A stretch of DNA of 64,000 nt from an uncultured Ruminiclostridium sp. GTDB lineage: Bacteria; Bacillota; Clostridia; Oscillospirales; Ruminococcaceae. The stretch lies in NCBI GenBank assembly GCA_947594425.1, contig CANQED010000005.1:1-64000 (forward strand). Direction: 5' to 3'. The translations under genes and the position numbers were made by a program. The first letter of the stretch is position 1, and every line of letters starts with the position of its first letter. Under the pieces are notes generated by a model. It made no database searches. It was not told the origin of the DNA and worked only from the letters and a program-made list of their open reading frames with translations. Shown one piece after another: positions 23,740 through 35,700 of the stretch.

Positions 23740-26700
23740 TTACTTCTTCTTTCTGCGCTTTCTTAACGTCAGCGCCATAGCAGAGCCGAATGTCACAGCT
23801 GCCGCCGCAACGCACGACCTTACGTCGGGGGCGACGCCCGTATCGGGATTTTCTCCCTCGGGGGCGGTGGTGTCGCTCGGAGCGGTGGTATCGCTCGGCT
23901 TAGTCGTCTGCTCGGGAGCGGTGGTGTCGCTCGGCTTAGTCGTGTCACTCGGCGGAGGAGTAGGCTCGGATGTGGTGGTGTCACTCGGCGGAGGCGTAGG
24001 CTCGGCATTGTACACGTTGATAAATTCCATACTAACGCTGTCTACGGTAGCTATAAGGCTGCCGTTTAAGTCGTCGGTGACGGTCACGGTAACCTCGTAT
24101 ACCCTGTCGTCATAGGTTATCGAGCTGTCCGTACCCGGCAGCTGGCTGACATAGAATGTATACTCGCCCGGTTCGGTGAATACTATATCGCCAAAGTGTG
24201 CCGAGCTGTCGCCGCCCGTAACGGTGACCTCAGTTTGCCCGAGCTGTACCTTTTCGCCATATTCCTCTGCGGGAGAAAGCGTAAAGGTAAACTCGTCGCC
24301 GTCCTGCCACTGCCTGCCCTTAAGCTCTACATTAAAGGGCAATTGTACCTCCCCGACGACCGTCGTCGGAGCGGCGGTGTAAGTGTTGGTAAACTTGATA
24401 TCGCCGCCCTCGACGGATAGCTTAAGCGTGCCGTCGCCGTTATCCTCGGCAATCAGCGTAACGGTGTGCTCGGTATCATCATAGGTGATACCGCCCTTAG
24501 CGTTATTTTCCTCCTTAACGGTGAATGTATACCTGCCCGCTTCGTATACGGTTATGTCACCGAAATCAGCGTACTTATCCCTATATACGCCGAGCACCTC
24601 GGTCATAGCACCGCCGAGCAGTATCTTATCGCCATAGTCCTCAGTGGGCGTAAGGGTGAACGTAAACTTATCATCGTCCAGCCACTGCCTGCCGACAAGC
24701 TCTTTTTCTACCCTTATTTCGCCGCCGTCGAGCACACCGAAAGCGCTATAGGTGTTGGTGAACTTAAGGGTCGTATTTGTATCTATCTGCTCGCCGTCGC
24801 GGTATACCGCGGTGACCCCGGGTACCAGCGTGCCGTTATCGTCGTCCGCGACATATACCACTATCGTATATACGGTATCGTCGCATTGTATGCCGTTATT
24901 GCTGTCGGTGACCTCAGTCATGGCGAACTCATACCGCCCCGGTAAATTGAATTCTACGGGGTCAAACGCTCCGCCGAATGTATCCCCGCCGCCAAACAGC
25001 GGCTTTGTGATAACTAAGTTCTCCGGCATATCAAGCCTTGTCCCCGACGGGAAGTCGATAAGCGATATATTAAACGCAAATCTGTCATTGTCGCTCCACG
25101 GTCTGCCCGTAAGCGTCTTTTCTACCTCGGGCGGCCATATGCCCACGGCGTTATATGCGTTAGTGAATGTAAATTCATTGCTCTCGCTCTTGACCGAAAG
25201 CGTGCCGTCGCCGTTATCGGTGACTGTCACCTTGACCGTCTTTGCGGTCGGGTCATAGGTTATTCCGTTATCCTCGGAGAGCTTGCGCTCGCTCACCGTA
25301 ACCTCGTATTCTCCCGGTTTTGTAAATATCACCGCATTGTCAAAGGTCTTATAGTAGGTGTCCGAATTGTCGCCGTCGGCGGTAATATACAGGTCGTCGC
25401 GCATCTTGACGCTGTCGGGAGATACTCCCTCGGGCACTTTTACGCTTATATCGAATAAGAATTTGTCGCTGTTTAGCCACTCTCTGCCCGTTAGGGTCTT
25501 GCCGATAACGGCCGACCACGAGCCCGACGCGCTGTAGACGTTCTCAAATGCAAAATAATCGGTATTGCCGTAATTTACGGTCCGGGCTCCGACAGTCAGC
25601 GTTACGCTTTCTATCTCGATATCCATTTGTCCCTCGGCATTGCCGTCGTGCTCTGCACGCACCGTTATGGTGTAGAAGTTGTCGGAGTACTCAATTCCGC
25701 GCTCGGGCGTACGGCGCATCTCGTCAAGAGTAAACACATACAGCCCCGGCTGCGAGAATATCGTCTCGTCAAACTGCTTTAGCGCAATGCCGTCCTTAAG
25801 GTCGCTCTTTGTTATCTCGATATCCGCTACGGGCGGCAATTTTACCGCGCCTGCGTCGGTACCCTCGGGCTGGGTGCCCGCAAGCCTTAATCTGAATATA
25901 AAGCTGTCCTCGTCCGTCCAGTCTCTGCCGACTAGCGTCTTTCCGACTATCGGCGGCCAAATTCCCTCGGCGGTGTAGGTGTTGGTAAAGGTCATGACCT
26001 CTGCCGCCTTACCGCCCTGCGTGGGCTTTCCTGCCGTGACCGAGAGTGTGCCGTCATATCCGTCAGTGACGGTCACCGATACCGTGTACTTATCGGTATC
26101 GTATACGGTACTGAATACAGCGTCGTTCTCGTCGTATACCTCGCTTATCTCAAACTTGTACCGCTCGGTCTTATTTCCCGTGGACAAGAACTCGATATTA
26201 TCAAAGTTAGAAGTATATACGCCCTGCTCATTGTACTTTATCGTAAGGTCGTCGGGCAGCTTGATAAAGCCGTTTTCGTATGCCGCCTCGGTATGCTCGT
26301 CGGCGGGCGTTATCGTAAAGTCAAACTTATCGTCGCTGAGCCACTCTCTGCCGATAAAGGTCTTTTCGACCTTGAGGTTATCCTTACCCGACAGAGCGCC
26401 GCTTGCGGTATAGCTGTTGGTAAACTCTATCTTAGGCGCGTCGACCACGGCGGCAGTTATTTTGCCGTTAAGGTTATCTGTCACCTTGACGCTGATATTT
26501 TCGGTCTTGTCGGAATACTCGATACCCTTAATTCCCGTATCGATCTCGGTGATATCAAATGAGTATATTGTTTCCTTTTCGCCTGTAGAATTAAACACTA
26601 TCCCGCCGAACTCGGCCGTGGTGTTTTTGCCCTTGACCGACGCGGTTAGGCTCTCGGGCATTTCGATAATGCCGCCGCTTATCGCGTCCTCGGTAAGCTT

Positions 26701-29700
26701 ATCCGCGGGCGCTATCTTAAAGGTGAATGTATCGGTGCTTAGCCTCTCCCTACCGATAAGGTCTTTATTGACCGTTATTTTCAGCCCGTCGGTCTTTACC
26801 GCGTAGGTATTGACAAACTTATACCCGCCGTCCGACGTACCCTCGCCTGCCTTTGCGCCGCCGAGCTTGACCGAGCTTACCGTGGGAATAAGCGTGCCGT
26901 CGCCCTCGTCTTTTACATTTACGGTAATAGTATATTCGGCGCCTGAATACTTTACGCCCGATATATTGCCGCTAAGCTCCGCGAGCTTAAACTGATACTC
27001 TCCCGGCTTTGTAAACTGTACGTCATTAAACCGACCGCTGCTTATATTGCCGCTCTCGGGCGCGTAGAGCATAACGTTTTTCGGAAGAATAATATCGCTC
27101 TCGCTCACCCCGTCGGGCAGCTTAATTGCCGTAAGGGCAAACTCATACTTATCCGCGCGCGACCACGCTCTGCCCGTAAGCTCCTTATGCACGAGCGGCG
27201 GCCATGCGCCTACTGCCGAATAAGTGTTTATAAACACTATCTCGGCATCCTTGCCGTCCTTAGTGACGCTTGTCACCTCGGCGCTTAATGTGCTGTCAAG
27301 GTTATCCTTTACAGCGACCTTTACCGTGTATGATGTCTTGTCAAAGCTCATCCACGGGTACAGCTCGCTGTCGTCGTTCTCGGTCACCGAGAAAGTATAT
27401 TCGATATTCTCACGACCGCTTGAGCTAAAGCTTATCTTATCAAACGAGGTCGTGTGCTTTTCGCCCTCGCTGTAATTTATCTCAGCGTCTTTGGGCAGGG
27501 TGATAAGTCCCGCCGCCAACGCGCGCCGAGTAAGAGCGTCCGCAGGAGCAATATTAAATGCGAAACTGTCGCCCTGGAGCCAGCCTCTGCCGTCGATTTC
27601 TTTCTCGACGTTTATCGACCCGTCAGAAAGCTCGCCCTTAGCTGTGTACCTGTTAGTAAAGAACAGCACGGTATCGGGGTCGCTAAGCGGCACGCCGTTT
27701 CTTAAGGTCTCGGTCACTTCGTGAGTAAGCCCGCCGTAGGTATCGTCGGTGACCTCTACGGTTATCCTATACTCGGTCGGGTCATAATTGACCCCCGCTA
27801 TGCTTTCTTTCTTCTCCCTAACGGCGAATGTATAAACGCCCGGGTGGTGGAATTCTACCGCGCTGAACCTGCCGACCACGGTATTTTCGTCAAGGTCGGT
27901 ATTAGATACGGTCAGCGGCGCGGGCAATACCAGCCCGCTCTCGCTTATATCGCCTATCGACCACGAGAGCGCCTCTATCTCAAAGGTAAATGTATCGGTG
28001 CTCTTCCACTTTCTGCCCGCAAGCGTCTTGCTTATTATCGGCGGCCATGTCCCGCTCGCGGAATATATATCTACAAATCTGTATGTCGAGCTGCTTATGT
28101 CGGCATAAGGCACGCTCTCGCCGTCAAGTACAGTCTCGGGCTGAACGGTAAGCACGCCGTCGTTGTCCTCGTCGGTCACGTGTACCGCGACAAGATACGG
28201 CTCGGTCGCCTCGTATATGCCGTTGTCGGAGATCTCCTGCGGCAATTCGGCTATAGTGAAATAATACGTCCCCGGCTTAGTAAATGTAACATCGCCAAAG
28301 CCGCCGCTGTACGCCGCACTTTCTCCCTCGCCCTTAGTGATAGTGACATTCGTATTTGTAAATAATACGTCGCTCTCGCTAACGCCGTCGGGCAGTCTTT
28401 CGGTATCGAGCGTCAGCTTAAATTCAAAGCTGTCGTGCTCGCTCCACTCTCTGCCGACAAGGCGCTTTCTTACCACGGGCGACCATACGCCCGTCGCACC
28501 GTAATGATTAATAAATCTAAAGGTATCATAGCCGTAATTGGTATAGGTCTTTCCGCCGTCTACGGTATACAATACATTGTATACGCTCTCGTGCAATTGA
28601 CCTACCGTGTCGTCGGTTACGTCCACTATTACCTTATACTGTCGCGGCGAATATTCTATGCCGTGCAGGTCCACGGTATCCTTTTTCTCGGATATGGTAA
28701 AGACATATTTGCCCGGCTGCGTAAACTCCACCTTGCCGAACTGCGCGGTGCGCGTAAAGTTGTCGGGCGCGTCGCTGTCGGCGGTTATAGTCAGCTCGGG
28801 CTGACTTATGCTTACATCCTCCGCCTTAGCGCCAAAGGGCTGAACCTCATCAAGCGAGAGGGTGAACTTATAGCTGTCCTTATCTACCCAATCTCTGCCG
28901 CTGAGTATCTTGCTTACCACGGGCGGCCATGTTATGCTGTCCGCGTGGTAGGTATTAGTAAAGGTCAGCGAATACTCGCTATTATTTGTGATATCGGCGT
29001 ACAGATTGCCCTTTTGGTCGTCGATTACGTGCACCTTAATATGCCACTCGGCGGTGTCATAGTCGACGCTCGCCACGGCGCTGTCCTCGTCGTAGACTTC
29101 TTTTACTATAAACTCATAGTCATAGTACTTTGCACCGCTGCCGTCCGACTTAAAGCCTATATCGCCGAACGCCTTAGCATGAGGTTCTCCGTCCTCATAC
29201 CCTATCGTGATATCCTCGGGCAGGGTGACAAGTCCCGCGTCTATCGCCGCATTTGTCTTATCATCTGCCCCGCTTATCGTAAAGGTAAAGCTGTCGGTAT
29301 CTATCCACGGTCTGCCCGTAAACGCCTTAGTCACACTAAGGTTCTTGCCGCCGTCAAGCACTCCCTCGGCGCTGTATGTGTTTATAAACCGAGCGCGCGA
29401 TATCTGAATAGGTATCAGTTTACCGTTAGAAAGGTTATCCATTACCGCCATTAGGACTATCCACGAGGTGTCATAAGTCAGCCCGTCGTGCGTTTCGCCC
29501 GCAAATTTCTCGGTAACGCGGAATGTATAGATGTTTATCGGGGTGCCGTTTGATTTAAAGGTTATCGGCGCAAATATGCCGCTCTGATTATTCTCATCAA
29601 GCGTCAGCGTGTTGTCCGCGGGCATTATTATCCTGCCCTCATCTACAGTCTTAACAGTGTTGCCTACAGGCTCTATGCTAAATTCAAAGCTGTCGCTCTC

Positions 29701-32700
29701 GTTCCACTGCCTGCCCTCTATCAGCTTTTCGATCTCTACACAGTACTCGGAGGATACGGAGTAGGTGTTGGTAAACTGTATGCTGTCGGCTTTCTCACCG
29801 CCCTTAGATATCTCGGTCACCTTTGCCCAAAGCTGACCCAAAAGGTCGTCGGTGACCGATACGCATACCGTCCACTCGCTGTCGTCGTATTTTACGCCGT
29901 TAAGGGTATCCCCGCCGTATCTCTCCGTCACGGTGAACTTATAATCGCCCTTATTATTAAATATAATCGTGCCGAACTTAGCGGTCTTATTATCGCTGTC
30001 GGCGGACGCGGTATTGCCGCCCGTAACGGTAATATCCCCGTTTGCAAGCTGCGCTGCGGTCTCGTCATCAGCACCCGATATATCAAAGTAGAATTTATCC
30101 GCGCTAAGCCACTGCCTGCCCTCGAGTATCTTTTCTGCGCTAAATCCGTCAAGTGTTGCGGGCGCGGGCTTATACTCGTTAGTAAACTTAAAGTGATAAT
30201 CGCTCTGAAGACTTGCTTTAAGAGTGCCGTCGCCCTTATCCTCGAGCACTATATTAAAGTACAGCTTATGATCAGAATAGGTCACACCGCCGATATCGCC
30301 GCCCGCCTCGGTCATAACAAAGCTGAACACCTTAGTCTCGGTGCCGTCCTCGCCCGCGGTAAACTCGATATCTTTGAATACTATCTCATCGAGGAATTTG
30401 CCGAGATATTTGCCGTCGGCAAGATCATCTTTGGTAACAGTCGCGGTACCCGGGAGGGTTATCCTGCCGTCACTTACAGCCGCCTGCGTTTCGGTGCTGT
30501 ACTCGCTCGGCGCTATACTAAAGACGTACTTGTCATAATCCTGCCAGTCTCTGCCCGTGAGTATCTTTTCTACGCTTATCGAGCCGCTCGCGAGGTTTCC
30601 GTGCGAGCTGTACTCATTAGTAAACTCTACGGTGTTATCATCTCCCGCGCTTACGGTGAGAGTGCCGTCGGTGTTGTCGGTCGCGGTAACGGTGATGGTC
30701 TGCGCCTCGGGATAAGCTATGCCCTTTTTGTTCTCGGGCACGCTCTCGCTGACGGTGAACGTATACGTCCCCGCCTTGTTAAAGGTTATCGCATTAAATT
30801 TATCGCTTATTCCGCTGTGGGTGACATCGATATGGGTATCCTCGGGCATAACGACGTCATCGCCGTATTCTTCGCCGTCAGCTATCGCGATATTGAATGT
30901 AAATGTATCAGTATTCCACGCGCGCCCCGTCAGCAGCTTATTTACATCGGGCGACCATGTACCCGTCGCATTGTACTCGTTATTAAACGGCAGAGCGGTT
31001 ACATCGTAATCTTCAAGGCTCGCCGCAGATATATCGCCCTCCGACCTTTGCACGTCGGTGACTTCGGCATTAAGACTGCCGTCTTTATTGTTGATAAGCG
31101 TCACGGTGACGGTATAATAATGCTCATCGTAGGTTATGCCCGCAATCTTGCCTTTATTTTGCGATACCTTAAACTTATATACCGTGCTTAATTCGTTGCC
31201 GTATTCATCGGTCGAAAACTCTATACCGCTGAATGTTATTTTGCCAAAGCCCTTCTTATGCTCGGCGGTGCTGCTGTCTACGGTTATCTTTTCGCTATCG
31301 CTTTCGCCTGCAAAAGTGATATGTTTATCCGCAATGGCTTTCAGCGTGTACTCGTCCGCGCCCTCTATCGTATAATCAAAGCTGTCGGTATCAAGCCACT
31401 CGTCGTCTATCCTGCCTTTAAGCAAGCTCTCCACGCCTATCTCGTCGGCGGCGAGCTCGCCTTTCGCCGTGTATACGTTGGTAAAGGTAAGGCTGCCATC
31501 TTCGACCTTAGCTGTTATATTTCCGTGCAGGTCGTCTTTCACGGTGACGGTCACCGTCTGCGGCTTAGCATAGGCAAGCCCCGCTATGCTACCATTTTCC
31601 TCCGCTATGGTGAATGTGTAGGTCTCGGTCTCATTACCCGTCGACTTAAAGGTTATCGCGCCTATCCCGACAGTGCGCTTACCGTTATTTATAACAAGCT
31701 CACCTGTCGGTAGGGTTATAACGCCTCTATCGACCGCATCTTGAGTTGTCGGGTCGGCAGGGCTTATCGTAAACTCAAATGTATCATCCGACAGCCACTC
31801 TCTGCCCTCTATCTCCTTGGTGATATCGATAGACCCGGCGGGCAATGTCGCGGTGACGCTGTAGGTATTTGTCACCGTAACAGTATCGCCGTCAAATACG
31901 CCCGTGTCGCCGCTCTCTGTTTCGACAGAAATTATCTTAGTGCTTAGCTTTCCGTGTCGGTCATCCGTAACCTCAAGCGTTATAATATAGTCCTCGCTGT
32001 AGGTTATGCCGTCGTTCTCTTTCGGCGTTTCGGTGAGCTTAAATTTATACATCTGTGTTGCATTTCCGTCGGAATAGATAGTGATATCGCCCCAAGATAC
32101 CGCGTCGGCATTTTTGACCGAAACGGTTTCGCCGTCTGCTTCTATTTTGCCGCTGTCGACCGCACTTTGAGTTACTTCATCGTCAAGATACGGCGTTAAG
32201 GTAAACTTAAAGTCGTCGTCATCATTCCACCCTCTGCCCTCAAGCACCTTTTGCACCTTAGGCGTCCATACGGTGCTAACGCTGTAAGTGTTAGTAAAGG
32301 GTATCTTTGTGCTGATGTCAGCTTCCGTACCGTCTACTGTCACGCTTGTGACCGTCAGCCCGCCTTTTCCGTCATCTTCTACCTTGACTACTATAATGCG
32401 CTCTTTTTCATCGTAGGTCAGCCCGTTTCCGCCTACATCGGCGGGCTTTATTTCCTTTAATTTAAAGGTATAGTCGCGAGTGCCGGGGTGATTAAACTGC
32501 ACGGTATAGTTTTCGCTGAGCGTGTAAATTTCTCCCAAATCCTCGAAATTTGATACCGTCAGATCTTTGGGAATAACTACGCTGTTGCTGTCCTTAGCCT
32601 TGCCGTCGGAAGTGCCGGTAAGCTCTAATTCAAAGTCAAAGCTCTCGCCCTTATTCCACGGTCTGCCCTCTATCTTTTTCTCGATATTAAATGTCCAGTT

Positions 32701-35700
32701 GCCGTCCGCGTCATAAACGTTAGTAAAGGGCAGCTGATACTCCTTGGCGTCTTTGTGGCTCTTATTCGGATAGTAGTCAAACTTAACTTCTTCACCCTCA
32801 TTCTTGGTGACGGTGGGCGTACCGACAATAGACAAGGTGCCGTCCTTGTTATCCTTTACCTTTACGGTCACATGATAAACAGTGTCGTCATAGGTTATGC
32901 CGTTAAGGACGTTATCCTCCGCGTCTTTGGGTATTTCCTCGCGTATCGTGAATTTATAGGTATGTGTATCCCCGTCATCAAAGGTCACGCCTACAAACTG
33001 CACGCGCAAAGAGTCGCGGTAGAACGAGTTGTCTGTCTCGCCGTCGGCCTTATTTTTTTCATCATCTTTGCTGACAGAAACCTTTTCCCTGCTCTTAAAT
33101 AGCGAAACACCGTCTACCTTTTCTTCATGAGCAAATAAAATCTGCTTACCTATAGCCTCTTGTGTAAACGGATCGTCTTCTGCCGCCTCTATGCTAAAGG
33201 TAAATTTATCGGCACCTGTCCATTCTCTGCCCTCAAGCGTCTTTTTTATCCATATCCAGCACCCGCCGTCGTCGTTGTTGATATCGTTAAGGTTGGCAGA
33301 ATATGTATTCTCAAAGAGCAGCCCGTCTGTCTCATATTCAACGGGTATAGCCTCAAATACGGTGTCATTTTCCCCTACCGGTTCGGTATGGGTCAAAACT
33401 TTGCTATCGTCTACATAGACGCTTTCGATAGAAAGCACACCCTCGTCGGGGTTATCCTTCACTTCGACCACAAGAGTATGCGTGCTGTCATCATACTTTA
33501 TTCCCTTTTTATCATCGGGAATTGTCTCTTTAATGGTATATTTATAAATCCCGGGCTTGGAGTATTCAAAGTAGAAGATTGATTTACGCTTGGCATTATC
33601 GCCGGAAGCGTCGGTATCGGCGGTGGCTACGGTGATGTTATCCTGCGGCTGTGCGCTTTCATCCAGAAGTACGCCGTTATTATCGTTGTCCTCGTCCGTC
33701 GGGTTATCCTTGTCGCCCTCTACCGTAAACTTAAACTTATCATCCTCCGTCCACTGTCTGCCGGTAAGTTGCTTAGTAAGGCTGAGCTTTACGCTCGCTT
33801 TAGTCGGCTCATACTTATTATGGAATGCAAGCTCTTCGACCGTTTCACCGCCGACTTTTTTGCTCTCCGAAACGACATTATACGTCTTATCATCATTTTG
33901 AGTTACGGCCATGGTGACAATATACTCTGACATATCATAAGTAACGCCCGCGATTTTCTTGCTATCATGATCGGGTTCTTCCTTGACTAAGAACTCAAAT
34001 TTATATTCCTTATCTGAGCCAAAATCAAGGTTGCTGAACATAACGTTCAGATGATCGGTTCTGGTGTCGTCTGTAGAGGATTTGTCCGCGCCGTTAAGCT
34101 CTATTATCTTTTTGCTATAGCTGATTTTGCCGTCTTTTTCAGCTTGCTTTGTCACATCATTATTAGCCGTTACTGAGAAATAAAACATGTCGTTTATATT
34201 TCCCACACCTGTCTCATTAGTCCACTTTTCGCTCCTGCCCGTGAAAGTCTTTTTGACCTCCACCTTTTCGCGGCAGGCGTAGGTGTTGGCAAACGCGGCG
34301 GTATCGGCGGTTTCCTCGGATACGCCTTTACCGTCTTTATCCTTGATTTTTACCAACTTGCTCGTCGCGGATAATTCGCCGCCGGTGTCCGTAACCGTAA
34401 CCGTCCATTCGTACTCGGTCCGGTCGTAGGTGATGTCGTCCTTAAGCCCATCCTTGGCGTCCTCGGGCACCTTTTCCTTTACGGTAAAGGTATAAGTGCC
34501 CTCACCTAAGAAAGTAAAGTACTTGGTCTGGGTTTCATCTTTTGTAAATGTCACGGTCTGCGCCTTGTCTTTTTCAACAGGGGTATCTGTAGAGGCGCCA
34601 TCGCTGTCGCTAATGTATACATTTTTGCCCGAATTACTGTCGGTGCGGGTGATATCTATCTCAAACTTATCATCCTTGTACCATTCCCTGCCCGTAAAGC
34701 TCTTGGATATATCAAGCTTGGCATTAGCGTACGCCTGGTTGATAAAGCTAAATTCGGCGGTATCGCCGTCGGAAACTTCCGTTTTGCTGCCGCCCGCGGT
34801 GACATAGCTTGCGGTGACGGTGAGCTTGCCGGTGGGGAGGTTTGTCGTGTCATCTATTTCGCGCTTGGTATTCACAGTGACGGTATACTTGGTGCCGTCA
34901 TAGATCATTTTGTCTGCGTCTGTACCCGCTGTTTCCGCCACGGTAAAGGTGTAGGTGTTATCCTCTTTATCAGCATTGCCGGTGAATTTCAGCAGATCTG
35001 TTATGTCAAATGTTCCCGCTTTATTCACGGTCAGGGTGATAACACCGTCAGAGTCAACCTCGACTCCGCTTATAGGAGTGCCGTCTGCGTCGGTATCCCT
35101 TACTTCGTATTCGCTGTGATACTTTGCTTTGGTTTCATCATTCGGCGTAACGGTAAAGGTAAATTCATCCCCGTCAACCCATTTTCTGCCGTTAAGCGTC
35201 TTATTTATACCTAACGATAGAGTTCCGTTTTCACTGTACTGGTTGGTAAAGGTCGCAAGTATCTTTCCATTAGTGCCATCATAGCCCGCGATAGGCGTTT
35301 TTCCCTTAATGGTGGTGTCGTTATATGTTCCTTTATAGAATTTAAAAGTAAGCTTTCCTTTGGTATCGTCTGTCGCCTGTACGGTAAAATCAAATTTATC
35401 CGCATATTTTATGCCTTCGTTTTCTTTAGGCGTTTCTGTTATTGTAAAGTTATATACTCCGGCTTTTTTGATAGTGATACCGCCAAAAGACCCGGTGTGC
35501 TCGTCGGTTTCTCCGCTTTTATCTGTTATCGAAATAGTAGAGTTCGATGTGGGCATAGATACGCAATCGTCCTGCCCCGTACGCTTATTCCATTTTATGC
35601 TAAATTCAAAATTATCACCGGTATACCATTTTCTGCCAATAAGCTCCTTTGCTATAGTGGGAGTAAATGTGCCCTCCGCCTTATAATTGTTGGTAAAGGT

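Noticed and set aside
27721..29454. Long open frames on the plus strand opposite the giant gene
   Set aside because: They mirror the codon pattern of the repeat-encoding strand, lack ribosome sites, and show no recognisable domains.
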